Notes: a model not told the origin generated them from the sequence alone. Shown: positions 8,515 to 17,808, numbered from the stretch's first letter. The stretch is 64,000 bases of DNA from CAXTPV01 sp965276715 (GCA_965276715.1 OZ255622.1:868001-932000), one strand, 5' to 3'. Program-made: numbers and translations.

Positions 8515-9471
8515 ATGGACGCGCGGGACGGTCCGGGCATCGTCGCGATCGGCGAGATCGTGGTCGAGATCATGGCGGAGACGCGCGGCGACGGGTTCCG
8601 CGAGCCGCTGGCGCTGCGCGGGCCGTTCCCCTCGGGGGCGCCGGCGATCTTCATCGACCAGGTCGGGCGTCTCGGTCATCCGGCCGGGCTCGTCTCGTGC
8701 GTGGGCGAGGACGATTTCGGCCGGCTGACGATCGACCGGCTGGCGCGCGACGGAGTCGAGACCAGCGCGATCCGGATCGATCCGGACCGGGTGACGGGCA
8801 GCGCCTTCGTCCGCTATCGGGCGGACGGCGAACGCGACTTCATCTTCAACATACGCGACAGCGCCTGCGGCCAGACGCGCATCGAGGAGGCGGCGCGTGC
8901 CCTGCTCGACAGTTGCGCGCATCTGCACGTGGTGGGATCGTCGCTGATCTCGCCGGCGCTGATCGAGGCGGCGACGCAGGCGGTCTCGATCGTGCGGGCA
9001 CGCGGCGGCACGGTGTCGTTCGACCCGAACGCGCGACGCGAGATGCTGACGCCGGATGTGCGCGCGGCACTCGGCCTGATGCTGCGGTCGTGCGACGTGT
9101 TCCTGCCGAGTGGCGCCGAGCTGCTGCTGCTGACGGAGGCCACGACCGAGACGGACGCGATCGAGGAGATCCTGTCGCTCGGGGTCGGCGCGGTCGTGGT
9201 CAAGCGTGGTGCGGATGGGGCGGCCTATCACGATCGCAACCGTTCGGTTTCGATCGCGGCATTCCCCGCCCGCGAGATCGACCCGACCGGCGCCGGCGAC
9301 TGCTTCGGAGCGACGTTCATGGTCTGCCGGCTGCGCGGCATGGATGTCGAGACGTGCCTGCGCTACGCGGCGGCGAGCGGCGCGCGGGCGGTCGGGATCC
9401 AGGGCCCGATGGAAGGGGCGTCCTCGTTCCCCGAACTCGATGCGATGATCGCGAGGCGGGGCGATGGCTGA
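8515..9471 (+). CDS. PfkB family carbohydrate kinase (candidate D-tagatose/ketohexose kinase)
   Basis: 318-residue ribokinase-fold sugar kinase. The C-terminal signature DPTGAGDCFGATF contains the catalytic aspartate and anion hole; the N-terminal GEIVVEIMAE and PSGAPAIFIDQVGRLG segments match the substrate-binding part of PfkB kinases. ATG 8515 is chosen because homology starts at IVAIGEI; the frame is open far upstream without family similarity. Its end overlaps the following gene by 8 bases. Sitting with a GatZ-family protein and a polyol dehydrogenase, it most likely phosphorylates the ketose made by the dehydrogenase (D-tagatose or D-fructose); this is inference from context. Confidence 0.88.
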   Translation: MDARDGPGIVAIGEIVVEIMAETRGDGFREPLALRGPFPSGAPAIFIDQVGRLGHPAGLVSCVGEDDFGRLTIDRLARDGVETSAIRIDPDRVTGSAFVRYRADGERDFIFNIRDSACGQTRIEEAARALLDSCAHLHVVGSSLISPALIEAATQAVSIVRARGGTVSFDPNARREMLTPDVRAALGLMLRSCDVFLPSGAELLLLTEATTETDAIEEILSLGVGAVVVKRGADGAAYHDRNRSVSIAAFPAREIDPTGAGDCFGATFMVCRLRGMDVETCLRYAAASGARAVGIQGPMEGASSFPELDAMIARRGDG

Positions 9472-10717
9472 GATGCTGCGCTCGCTCGCCGCGCGGCGAG
9501 ACCGTGGGATCGTCTCGGTGTGCTCGGCGCATGGACTGGTGATCGAGGCGGCGCTGCTGCAGGCGAGGCAGGACGGGACCGACGCGCTGATCGAGGCGAC
9601 CTGCAACCAGGTCAACCAGGAGGGCGGCTATACCGGCATGACACCGGTCGATTTCCGCGCGCTGGTGCTCGGGATCGCCGACGATGTCGGGCTCGCGCAC
9701 GGGCGGATCATCCTGGGGGGCGATCATCTCGGTCCCAATCCGTGGAAGCACCTGCCGGCGGCGGACGCGATGCGCAAGGCGGCCGACATGGTGGGCGCGT
9801 ATGCCGCGGCCGGCTACGAGAAGCTGCATCTGGATGCGAGCATGGGCTGCGCGGGCGAGGCGGCGCCGGACGACGCGGTGATCGCGGAGCGGGCGGCAAC
9901 ACTCGCCGCGCGGGCGGAGCGGGACGGGACGAGCAGCCCGGTCTACGTGATCGGGACCGAGGTGCCGACGCCAGGCGGTGCGACCGAGGCGATGTCGGAC
10001 ATCGAGCCCACGCGGCCGGACGCGGTGCTGGCGACCTGGGCGGTGCATCGGGACCGGTTCGACGGCATGGCGGCGTGGGACCGGGTGGTTGCCATCGTGG
10101 TGCAGCCGGGGGTGGAGTTCGGGCATGACGCGGTCGCGGTGTATCGGCCAGAGCGCGGGCGGGCGCTGAGTGCGGCGCTCGGCGCGATGCCGGGGCTGGT
10201 GTTCGAGGCGCATTCGACCGACTACCAGCCGGAGGCCGCACTCCGTCGGCTGGTGGTGGACGGGTTCGCGATCCTGAAGGTGGGGCCCGCGCTGACGTTC
10301 GCGCTGCGCGAGGCGCTGTACGGGCTGGATGCGATCAGGGCGGTGCTGCGGCCGGGTGCGCCGTCGCTGCCGGCAACGATGGAACAGGTGATGATCCGCG
10401 CGCCCGAGCCATGGCGCACGCACTACCACGGCAGTGCCGAGGCGGTGCGCGTGCTGCGTCACTACAGCTACAGCGACCGCATCCGCTATTACTGGCCGGA
10501 GCGCGAGGCACGGGACGGCGCGGACGCGCTGCTCGGCTCGCTCGACGAGAGCGGGATCCCGGAGACGCTGGTCAGCCAGTTCCTGCCGCGGCTGCATGAG
10601 CGGTTCGTCGCGGGCACGATCGGCCGCCGGCCGCGGGACCTGGTGATCGAGGCGATCCGGGACGTGCCCCGGGTCCATGCACGGGCGGCCTCGCCTGCAT
10701 CGGGAGACACGCCATGA
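9464..10717 (+). CDS. gatZ: GatZ/KbaZ family protein (candidate D-tagatose-6-phosphate 4-epimerase)
   Basis: 417-residue TIM-barrel protein of the tagatose-6-phosphate family (PF08013). Characteristic stretches are GIVSVCSAHGLVIEAAL, IEATCNQVNQEGGYTGM, GGDHLGPNPW, KLHLDASMGCAG and EAHSTDYQ. In enterobacteria GatZ/KbaZ is the accessory subunit of a class II tagatose-bisphosphate aldolase. No GatY/KbaY catalytic partner is present here. Members of this family from Agrobacterium polyol pathways have been described as D-tagatose-6-phosphate 4-epimerases giving fructose-6-phosphate, which fits the neighbouring kinase and dehydrogenase. Start ATG 9464 overlaps the kinase by 8 bases, and the stop overlaps the dehydrogenase by ATGA, so this is one tightly coupled unit. 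Confidence 0.9.
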   Translation: MAEMLRSLAARRDRGIVSVCSAHGLVIEAALLQARQDGTDALIEATCNQVNQEGGYTGMTPVDFRALVLGIADDVGLAHGRIILGGDHLGPNPWKHLPAADAMRKAADMVGAYAAAGYEKLHLDASMGCAGEAAPDDAVIAERAATLAARAERDGTSSPVYVIGTEVPTPGGATEAMSDIEPTRPDAVLATWAVHRDRFDGMAAWDRVVAIVVQPGVEFGHDAVAVYRPERGRALSAALGAMPGLVFEAHSTDYQPEAALRRLVVDGFAILKVGPALTFALREALYGLDAIRAVLRPGAPSLPATMEQVMIRAPEPWRTHYHGSAEAVRVLRHYSYSDRIRYYWPEREARDGADALLGSLDESGIPETLVSQFLPRLHERFVAGTIGRRPRDLVIEAIRDVPRVHARAASPASGDTP

Positions 10718-11484
10718 TGTTGACGGACAAGGTGGCACTGGTGACGGGCGGCGCGCGCGGGATCGGGCGCGCGATCGCCGAGCGCTACGCGCGCGAAGGG
10801 GCGCTGGTGGCGGTGGCCGACATCAACGAGGCGGGCGCGCGGTCGGCCGCCGAGGCGATCGGCGACGCGGCGATCGGGGTCGCACTCGACGTGACCGACC
10901 AGGGGTCGATCGAGGGCGCGATCGCGACGGTGGTCGAACGGTTCGGTCGCCTCGACATCCTGGTCAACAACGCGGGCGTGTTCGACCTGGCCCCGGTGCT
11001 CGAGATCACGCACGAGAGCTACCGGCGGGTGTTCGCGGTCAATGTCGAGGGGCTGCTGTTCACGCTGCAGGCGGCAGCCCGGCGGATGATCGCGCAGGGA
11101 CGCGGCGGGAAGATCATCAATTTCGCCTCGCAGGCGGGCAGGCGCGGCGAGGCGCTGGTGGGCGTGTACTGCGCCTCGAAGGCGGCCGTCATCAGCCTGA
11201 CCCAGAGCGCGGGGCTCGACCTGATCAAGCATGGCATCAACGTGAACGCGATCTCGCCGGGTGTGGTCGACAACGACATGTGGGACCAGGTGGACGCGAT
11301 GTTCGCGCGCCACGAGGGGCTGGCGCCCGGGGAGAAGCGGCGGGCCGTGGGTGCTGCCGTGCCATTCGGGCGGATGGCGCGCCCGGACGAACTGGCGGGG
11401 CTGGCGGTGTTCCTGGCAAGCGGGGACGCCGACTACATCGTGGCGCAGACCTATAATATCGACGGCGGCAACTGGATGAGTTAA
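10714..11484 (+). CDS. smoS: Short-chain polyol dehydrogenase (sorbitol/galactitol dehydrogenase, SmoS type)
   Basis: 256-residue NAD-dependent short-chain dehydrogenase. The cofactor motif is TGGARGIG (residues 11-18), the NNAG motif is in ILVNNAGVFDL, and the catalytic Ser and YxxxK are in ASQAGRRGEALVGVYCASK. The DADYIVAQTYNIDGGNWMS ending and FDLAPVLEIT strongly resemble the SmoS sorbitol dehydrogenase of Rhodobacter. Such enzymes oxidise D-glucitol to D-fructose and galactitol to D-tagatose. ATG 10714 overlaps the previous stop; an in-frame ATG follows directly at 10717. Third gene of the coupled polyol unit. Confidence 0.93.
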   Translation: MMLTDKVALVTGGARGIGRAIAERYAREGALVAVADINEAGARSAAEAIGDAAIGVALDVTDQGSIEGAIATVVERFGRLDILVNNAGVFDLAPVLEITHESYRRVFAVNVEGLLFTLQAAARRMIAQGRGGKIINFASQAGRRGEALVGVYCASKAAVISLTQSAGLDLIKHGINVNAISPGVVDNDMWDQVDAMFARHEGLAPGEKRRAVGAAVPFGRMARPDELAGLAVFLASGDADYIVAQTYNIDGGNWMS

Positions 11485-11513
11485 ACGGTTCGATAGAGTG
11501 ATGACCAATGTGG

Positions 11514-11538
11514 TCGGACGGCCCGCCCAGGCGTCCGA
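11514..11538 (+). repeat. Intercistronic stem-loop between polyol dehydrogenase and binding protein
   Basis: Perfect 7-base arms TCGGACG and CGTCCGA separated by 11 bases, in the 130-base gap before the solute-binding protein. There is no T-run, so it is not a classical terminator. In many sugar-uptake operons such a hairpin sets the higher level of the binding-protein message; that role is inference. Confidence 0.5.
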
Positions 11539-11614
11539 TGGAGGTGGTGCGCAGTCTCGTCGGGTCCCGGCGCCGGCCCGTTGAAACAAGAACAAACTGT
11601 CCAAGGAAACGGAT

Positions 11615-12931
11615 ATGCGACTTCACCCTCTCATCACCGGTGCGGCAATCGCCGCCCTACCGCTGCTCGCCGTGAACGCGAATGCCGAGTCGACCCTGAC
11701 CATCGCGACCGTCAACAACGGCCAGATGATCCAGATGCAACGTCTGTCGAGCAATTTCGAGCAGCAGCATCCTGACATCCATCTGCGCTGGGTGGTGCTG
11801 GAAGAGAACGTGCTGCGCCAGAAGGTCACGACCGACATCGCGACGCATGGCGGCCAGTTCGACATCCTGACGATCGGCAACTACGAGGTCCCGATCTGGG
11901 CCAAGCAGAAATGGCTGGTCCCGTTCGACAACCTGCCGGCCGACTATGACGTCGACGACATCCTGCCGACGATCCGTTCCAGCATCAGCTCGGGCGGCAA
12001 GATCTACGGGCTGCCGTTCTACGGCGAGAGCGACATGACGCTCTACCGGACCGACCTGTTCAAGCAGGCTGGCCTGACCATGCCGGATCACCCGACGTAC
12101 GAGCAGATCAAGCAGTTCGCCGACAAGCTGACCGACAAGTCCAAGCAGATCTACGGCATCTGCCTGCGCGGCAAGCCGGGCTGGGGCGAGAACATGGCCT
12201 ACGTGACGACGCTGGTCACCGCGATGGGCGGCCAGTATTTCAACGAACACTGGAAGCCGACGATCAACACGCCGGCTTGGCATGCCGCGCTGACCTACTA
12301 CGATGACATCATGAAGACCGACGGGCCGCCGGGTGCGAGCTCGAACGGGTTCAACGAGAATCTGGCGCTGTTCTCGTCGGGCCATTGCGGCATGTGGATC
12401 GATGCGACGAGTGCGGCCGGTATCGTCTTCGACCCGAAGCAGAGCCAGGTCGCCGACAAGGTCGGCTTCGCGGCGAGTCCGACCGGCAGCTTCACGGGCG
12501 GCCCGAACTGGCTGTGGTCGTGGAACCTCGCGATCCCGACGTCGTCCAAGCAGGTGGACGCCGCCAAGACGTTCATCGACTGGGCGACGTCCAAGCCCTA
12601 CATCCAACTGGTGGCGAAGAACGACGGCTGGGTGACGGTCCCGCCGGGAACACGGACCTCGACGTATCAGGATCCGGGCTACAAGCAGGTGGCACCGTTT
12701 GCCGGGTTCGTCCTCGAAGCGATCGACAAGGCCAACCCGACCGGTGAGACCAAGAACCCGCGTCCCTACACCGGCGGGCAGTATGTCGGCATCCCGCAGT
12801 TCCAGTCGATCGGAACCGAAATCGGGCAGCTGGTCGCAGCCACCCTGACCGGATCCTCGACCGTCGACCAGGCGCTCACGAAGGGGCAGGCCGCGACCCA
12901 GCGCGCGATCCGGCAGGCCGGCTACCACTAG
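11615..12931 (+). CDS. Periplasmic polyol/sugar ABC-type substrate-binding protein
   Basis: 438-residue family-1 solute-binding protein. An N-terminal signal peptide (ITGAAIAALPLLAVNANA, cut near residue 24) sends it to the periplasm. The mature part shows the sugar-binder pattern DILTIGNYEVPIWAKQKWL, YGLPFYGESDMTLYRTDLF and GPNWLWSWNLAIP, close to SmoE-type sorbitol/mannitol binders. ATG 11615 has an AAGGA site about 8 bases upstream. It would bind the polyol oxidised by the SmoS-type enzyme next door. Expected downstream partners, two permeases and an ATPase, are absent: a terminator and a drug-type MFS gene follow instead. Confidence 0.9.
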   Translation: MRLHPLITGAAIAALPLLAVNANAESTLTIATVNNGQMIQMQRLSSNFEQQHPDIHLRWVVLEENVLRQKVTTDIATHGGQFDILTIGNYEVPIWAKQKWLVPFDNLPADYDVDDILPTIRSSISSGGKIYGLPFYGESDMTLYRTDLFKQAGLTMPDHPTYEQIKQFADKLTDKSKQIYGICLRGKPGWGENMAYVTTLVTAMGGQYFNEHWKPTINTPAWHAALTYYDDIMKTDGPPGASSNGFNENLALFSSGHCGMWIDATSAAGIVFDPKQSQVADKVGFAASPTGSFTGGPNWLWSWNLAIPTSSKQVDAAKTFIDWATSKPYIQLVAKNDGWVTVPPGTRTSTYQDPGYKQVAPFAGFVLEAIDKANPTGETKNPRPYTGGQYVGIPQFQSIGTEIGQLVAATLTGSSTVDQALTKGQAATQRAIRQAGYH

Positions 12932-12933
12932 AC

Positions 12934-12980
12934 GGAAGCGACCTCCCCCCCGTGCGAGCGATCGCGCGGGGGCTTGCTTC
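12934..12980 (+). terminator. Probable factor-independent terminator after the binding-protein gene
   Basis: A long G/C-rich hairpin starts 3 bases after the TAG stop. Outer arms are GAAGC (12934) and GCTTC (12976-12980), and the inner arms pair CCCCC with GGGGG. The following bases are only mildly T-rich. It would end the polyol transcript before the efflux operon. Confidence 0.6.
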
Positions 12981-13035
12981 TGTCGGAGCCACCGTCTAGG
13001 CGCTGCAGTCCTACCCAAGTGGCGCCGGAGCTGAT

Positions 13036-14586
13036 GTGGATCTGAAAGCGCTGATCGGGTTGGTTGGCGTGGTGATCGCGGCGTTGACCGCGGAATTCAA
13101 TGACGGGGTGTCCGGGACCGCGCTGCCCGACATTCGCGGCGGTCTCGGGATCGACATCGATCAGGGCACCTGGCTGACGACGCTCTACGCGATCGGGCAG
13201 GTCATCGGCATGTCGCTGTCGCCCTGGTGGGCGGTGACGATGACCGTCCGGCGCTGGGTGCTGTTCGCGATCGGGCTATGCTGCGTCTCGACGATCTTCA
13301 TTCCGTTCACGTCGAACCTGACCCTGCTGTACGGATTGCGCTTCCTGCAAGGCCTGTCTGGCGGGTTCATCATCCCCTGTCTGCTGATCGTGGGGCTGCG
13401 CGTGCTGTCGCCGCCGATCCGGCTGTACGGCCTCGCCCTGTACGCGCTGACCGCGACGTTCGGGCCGAACATGGCGACGACGCTGGCCGCCCTCTGGACC
13501 GACGTCGTCGCCTGGCAGTTCGTGTTCCTCGAGGCGCTGCCGTTGTGTGCGCTGGCGGGTCTCCTGGTCTGGTACGGCGTCGAGCAGGATGCGCCGAAAT
13601 ACGAGCGCGTGGCCTCGTTCGACTGGCCGGGCGCGCTGCTCGGCGCGATCGGCTTTTCCGCGCTGATCACGATGCTCGAGCAGGGCGACCGCTACGACTG
13701 GTTCAATTCGCGGACCATCTGCGTGCTGGCACTCGTCAGCGTGGTGGCGTTGCCGCTGTTCGTGATCAACGAGTTCCGGCAACCGTCGCCGCTGTTCGGG
13801 TTCGCGCTGCTCAAGCGCCGCAACCTCGCCTACGGGCTGATCACGCTGTTCACGTTCCTGCTGATCGGGCAATCGGCGTCGACGATTCCGAACGATTTCC
13901 TCGTGCTCGTGCAGGGCTTCCGTCCGATCCAGGCCTACGCGGTCACGCTTGTGGTGGCGGCGTCGCAGCTCGTGCTGCTGCCGCTGGTCGCGGTGCTGCT
14001 GAACTTCAAGCACGTCGACGCGCGGGTCGTCAGCTTCGTGGGAATGGCCTGCGTGCTGATTGCCTGCATCGGCAACATCTTCCTGACCAGCGTCGTGCAG
14101 GGCGGCGGGTTCCTGATCTGGCAGGGGCTGCAGGCGGTCGGCGAGCCGATGATCGTGCTGCCGCTGCTGATGATGGCGACCAACGAGATCAGGAAGCCGG
14201 AAGAGGGACCGCTGGGATCGGCGCTGATCAACACCTGCCGCGGCCTGGCCGAGCCGGTCGGCACGTGGCTGATCGCGCTGATCATGCGGTGGCGGGGCGG
14301 GCTGCACACCGACCGGATTCTCGACCAGTCCGGCCAGGGCAGCTTCAGCGTCATCGCCGGGCCCGCGCTGATACCGGGCAACCCTACGCCGCTGCTGCCT
14401 GACGGGCAGCCTCGGTTCGCGGGCAGCCTGGACGCGTTCATGGCACAGGTGCAAGTCCAGTCGAGGGTGATGGCGCTGAGCGACTCGTTCGCCGTGTTCG
14501 GGGGTCTGGTGGTCTTCCTGATGATCGTGCTTGCGGTGCTGCCGGTGCGCACCTATCCGCCACGGATCGCGCTGGCGAAGAAGTAG
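13036..14586 (+). CDS. MFS transporter, DHA2/EmrB-like multidrug efflux
   Basis: 516-residue inner-membrane transporter with about 14 hydrophobic segments, as in the DHA2 drug:H+ antiporter group. The N-terminal helix carries FNDGVSGTALPDIRGGLG, matching the motif found in EmrB proteins, and LRFLQGLSGGFIIP corresponds to the conserved helix-4 region. GTG 13036 is the start. It is followed after 9 bases by an HlyD-type adaptor gene and then an outer-membrane factor, so it forms the pump part of a tripartite efflux system rather than a polyol importer. Confidence 0.9.
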   Translation: MDLKALIGLVGVVIAALTAEFNDGVSGTALPDIRGGLGIDIDQGTWLTTLYAIGQVIGMSLSPWWAVTMTVRRWVLFAIGLCCVSTIFIPFTSNLTLLYGLRFLQGLSGGFIIPCLLIVGLRVLSPPIRLYGLALYALTATFGPNMATTLAALWTDVVAWQFVFLEALPLCALAGLLVWYGVEQDAPKYERVASFDWPGALLGAIGFSALITMLEQGDRYDWFNSRTICVLALVSVVALPLFVINEFRQPSPLFGFALLKRRNLAYGLITLFTFLLIGQSASTIPNDFLVLVQGFRPIQAYAVTLVVAASQLVLLPLVAVLLNFKHVDARVVSFVGMACVLIACIGNIFLTSVVQGGGFLIWQGLQAVGEPMIVLPLLMMATNEIRKPEEGPLGSALINTCRGLAEPVGTWLIALIMRWRGGLHTDRILDQSGQGSFSVIAGPALIPGNPTPLLPDGQPRFAGSLDAFMAQVQVQSRVMALSDSFAVFGGLVVFLMIVLAVLPVRTYPPRIALAKK

Positions 14587-14595
14587 GAGCGGGCG

Positions 14596-15714
14596 GTGGC
14601 CGACGACGACAAGAAGGACGACAAGCCCGACGACACGCCCAAGCGCAAGCCGGTCTGGCCCTGGCTGGTCGGTGGCGTGGTGGTGATCGGCTTCATCGCA
14701 GCGGTGCTGGTGATCATCTATGCGCCGTCGAACGCGGTGTGGACGGACGACGCCTACGTGACCGCGCATTACGCGACTGTTGCGCCACGCATCTCCGGTC
14801 AGGTCGCTTGCGTGCAGGTCGACGACAACCAGGGCGTGCACGCGGGCCAGGTACTGACGACGCTCGACGACCGCGACCAGCGGAGCACGCTCGCCAACGA
14901 CGAGGCGATGCTGGCGCGCGACCAGGCGCAGGCCGACGACATCGCAGCCCAGATCGCGCGGCTGCCGTCGCAGATCGCGCAGTCGCAGTCGAGCGTGGCG
15001 TCGTCGGCGGCGCAACTGGTGTTCGCCGAGCAGAACGAGAAGCGCTACCGCAACCTCGCCAGCACCGGCGCCGGCACGTTCCAGGAACGCCAGCAGGCGG
15101 ACATGTCGCTGCGGCAGGCGCAGGCCTCGGTCGACGGCGCGCAGGCGCAACTCAGCGCGACGCGCCACCAGTTGCCGATCCTGCAGGCGCAGTACCAGGC
15201 GGCGTTGGCGACCGTTCGGTCCGATCGGGCGCAGGTGGCGCAGGCAAGGCTGAACCTGTCCTACACGCGCATCCTGGCACCGGTCGCCGGGATGGTGGGC
15301 CAGCGATCGGTGCAGGTGGGCAACTATGTCGGCCCGGGGACGGCGCTGATGGCCGTCGTGCCGCTCGATGCGGTCTACATCGTGGCGAACTACCGCGAAG
15401 TGGCGCTCAAGCACGTGCTGCCCGGGCAGCACGCGCGGATCCATGTCGACGCCTACAACCTCGATCTGGACGGGATCGTCGACAGCGTGCCGCCGGCGTC
15501 CGGCGCCGCGTTCGCGCCGATCCAGCCGAACAATGCCACCGGCAACTTCACCAAGATCGTGCAGCGGCTGCCGGTGAAGATCGTGGTGTCGCCGCATCAG
15601 AACGAGGCGCGGCTGCTCAGGATCGGCTTCTCGGTGGAGATCACGATCGACACCGGCCTCGCCGACGTCAAGGGCGACCAGAGCGCGAGCCCGCAGCGCG
15701 TGACGTCGCGCTGA
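14596..15714 (+). CDS. HlyD/EmrA family periplasmic adaptor protein
   Basis: 372-residue membrane-fusion protein. A lysine-rich cytoplasmic N-terminus is followed by one membrane anchor (WLVGGVVVIGFIAAVLVIIY). Then come the biotinyl-lipoyl half-motif around ISGQVACVQVDDNQGVHAGQ, a long alpha-helical hairpin rich in Q and A (residues about 95-210), and the second half TRILAPVAGMVGQRSVQVGNYV. GTG 14596 is the start. It would link the upstream MFS pump to the downstream outer-membrane channel. Confidence 0.93.
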   Translation: MADDDKKDDKPDDTPKRKPVWPWLVGGVVVIGFIAAVLVIIYAPSNAVWTDDAYVTAHYATVAPRISGQVACVQVDDNQGVHAGQVLTTLDDRDQRSTLANDEAMLARDQAQADDIAAQIARLPSQIAQSQSSVASSAAQLVFAEQNEKRYRNLASTGAGTFQERQQADMSLRQAQASVDGAQAQLSATRHQLPILQAQYQAALATVRSDRAQVAQARLNLSYTRILAPVAGMVGQRSVQVGNYVGPGTALMAVVPLDAVYIVANYREVALKHVLPGQHARIHVDAYNLDLDGIVDSVPPASGAAFAPIQPNNATGNFTKIVQRLPVKIVVSPHQNEARLLRIGFSVEITIDTGLADVKGDQSASPQRVTSR

Positions 15715-15716
15715 CG

Positions 15717-17152
15717 ATGCGGCGCCCGCGCGCGGGATGCCTGGCGTTGATCGCGCTCGGCGGATGCACGGTCGGACCGGACTTCCATCGGCCGGACGCG
15801 CACGCGCCGGCGACATGGTGGGGCGCGACGCCGACAGGAGTGGCGAGCGCGCCGACGTTCGGCGGAACGGTGGATGCCGCCTGGTGGACACGCTTCGGCG
15901 ATCCGGAGCTCTCGTCGCTGGTGGGCCGGCTCGCGCGCCAGAATCTGGACCTGCAGACGGCCGCCGAACGGATCGAGCAGGGACGCGAGCAGCGCCGGAT
16001 CGCGGCGTCGCAGGGGCTGCCGACGCTGGACGCGAACGGGTTGTATGACCGGGTGCGGGCGCCGCCGCCGGTCCTGAAGGCGCTGGTGATCCCGTCGCCG
16101 AACGCGCCGACCGAGTTCGATCTCTGGCAGGACGATCTGTCGTCGTCGTGGGAACTCGATCTGTTCGGCCGGGTGCGCCGGGCGGTCGAGGCACAGCGGG
16201 CCGACACCGAGGCCGCGATCGAGGCGCGGCACGCGATCGCGCTGACGGCACTCGCCGACCTCGCGCAGGACTACATGCAGTTGCGCGGCACGCAGGCGAT
16301 GGAGGCGATCACGCAGGCGAGCCTCGCGGACGCCGATCACAACGCGTCGCTGGTGCGCAGCCAGTTCGCGAACGGCACCGGCACGACGCTCGACATCGCC
16401 AACGCGGAGGTGCAGCGCGCGACGATCGCGGCCGAGCTGCCGCCGCTGCGGACGACCGAGGCGAGCCTGGTGAATGCGATCGGGCTCCTGCTCGCGTTGC
16501 CGCCGCGGGCGCTCGAGCGGGAACTCGGGCCGGCCGGGCAGCCGCCGGTGCCGCCTTCGGTGCCGATCGGGCTGCCGTCCGAACTCGCGCGACGCCGGCC
16601 GGACGTGCGCGAGGCGGAGGCGCGGCTGCACGCGGCGACCGCGGAGACGGGCGTCGCGGTCGCGGCGTTCTATCCGGACGTGCGACTGTCGGGGCAGATC
16701 GGCACGCAGGCGCTGCAGTTCCCGCAGGCGTTCAACATCTATTCCGGATATTTCCTGGCGGGACCCACGATCGATCTGCCGATCTTCGAGGGCGGGCGGT
16801 TGCGCGCGACGCTGCGGCTGCGGCGCTCGCAGCAGCGCGAGGCGGCGATCAGCTACCGGAGCACGGTCTTGCAGGCGTGGCAGGATGTCGACAACGCGCT
16901 GACGCATACGCGCAGGCGCAACAACGCCGCGACAGCATCGCCGAGGCGGTGCGGCAGAGCACGGTGGCACTCGACGCGGCCCGGCAACGCTACCAGCAGG
17001 GCGTGGTTGATTTCCTCAACGTGCTGTCGGCGCAGGCGGCGTTGCTGCAGAACCAGGGCACGCTCGCCAGCAGCGACACGCAGATCGAGACCGACCTGGT
17101 GTCGCTGTACAGGGCGCTCGGCGGTGGCTGGGAGATCGCGGACGGACGATGA
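15717..17152 (+). pseudogene. NodT/OprM family outer-membrane efflux lipoprotein, frameshifted
   Basis: Third member of the efflux operon, starting 2 bases after the adaptor stop. It has a lipoprotein signal peptide with lipobox LGGC (Cys 17) and two outer-membrane-factor repeats (SSSWELDLFGRVRRAVEAQ; GPTIDLPIFEGGRLRATL). The frame is correct up to WQDVDNALT (about 16903). The expected continuation AYAQAQQRRDSIAEAVRQS is then in the next frame, ending at the TGA at 17150-17152. One missing G in the run at 16903-16904 explains it. With that base restored the protein would be about 478 residues, a normal length. Either a recent inactivating mutation or a sequencing error. Confidence 0.85.
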
Positions 17153-17403
17153 TGGGGTCTCGCGACATGCGGAGGGAAGGTTACGTACTTAAATATGTTG
17201 AAGGCGTTCTGAAGGCTGAGCTGACGCGGAGGAGCGTCACCTACAAGGATCTAGCCGAAAAGCAGAGGCCCCTCTGTATTTGTGAGAGCGAGCAGAACAT
17301 TGCCAATAAGGTCGCGCGCAGTAGTATCACCGCCGTCTTCTTCGTCGAAGGGTTTAAGACCTCCCTGGCTGGAAGTAAAGAACTGGACTCCTGTTACCCA
17401 TAG
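17149..17403 (+). CDS. DUF6471-like small protein
   Basis: 84-residue protein of unknown function. The central part (YVEGVLKAELTRRSVTYKDLAEK, then ESEQNIANKVARSSITAVFFVEGFK) matches my recollection of the DUF6471 family, which has a winged-helix/HTH-like look. Composition drops sharply from the efflux genes just upstream, with more A/T third positions, and this marks the left edge of the accessory region. ATG 17149 overlaps the efflux gene stop; ATG 17152 is equally possible. The last 12 residues do not resemble the family and may come from a junction. Confidence 0.5.
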   Translation: MMGSRDMRREGYVLKYVEGVLKAELTRRSVTYKDLAEKQRPLCICESEQNIANKVARSSITAVFFVEGFKTSLAGSKELDSCYP

Positions 17404-17744
17404 GTGCGCAAAGCTGGAACGGACCAGCGGACAATCGAGGTGAGTCAGACCGTTGCGGCTTCGGAGTTGGTTCCTCCCTGGCAATGCTGGATGATGCCAA
17501 GCACCTGTTGTCCGCCTACTATAGACAACCTCGGACTTGCAACACCGCTACGATCCGCGTTTACCGCAAGCTGGGTTCATCCAACAAGGCGTGCAATGCC
17601 AGCTGTGAAGGTCAGTGCGGAACGACGGGACCCCGCCATCTTTGGCCTTCTCCGAACGGAGCGACGAGGGCCGACTTCGACCCTTGCAGACTTTCACCAT
17701 CAAGGCTGTTGTTGAGTGGCGTCACGATCGTCCGAGGAGAATGT
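17404..17744. other. Intergenic stretch without a recognised gene
   Basis: 341 bases between the DUF6471-like gene and the interrupted gene. Short open frames exist on the plus strand, but none has a ribosome-binding site together with family-like sequence. Nothing further is supported. Confidence 0.5.
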
Positions 17745-17808
17745 GTGAGCTACGATCTGATGGTTTTTGAACCGACAGCCGCTCCAAGAGAACGAGACGC
17801 CTTTCTAG

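Noticed and set aside
13276..16251. Long minus-strand frame (about 990 codons) opposite the efflux operon
   Set aside because: Translation is Arg/His/Gln-rich without any domain; the plus strand encodes MFS, HlyD and outer-membrane proteins.
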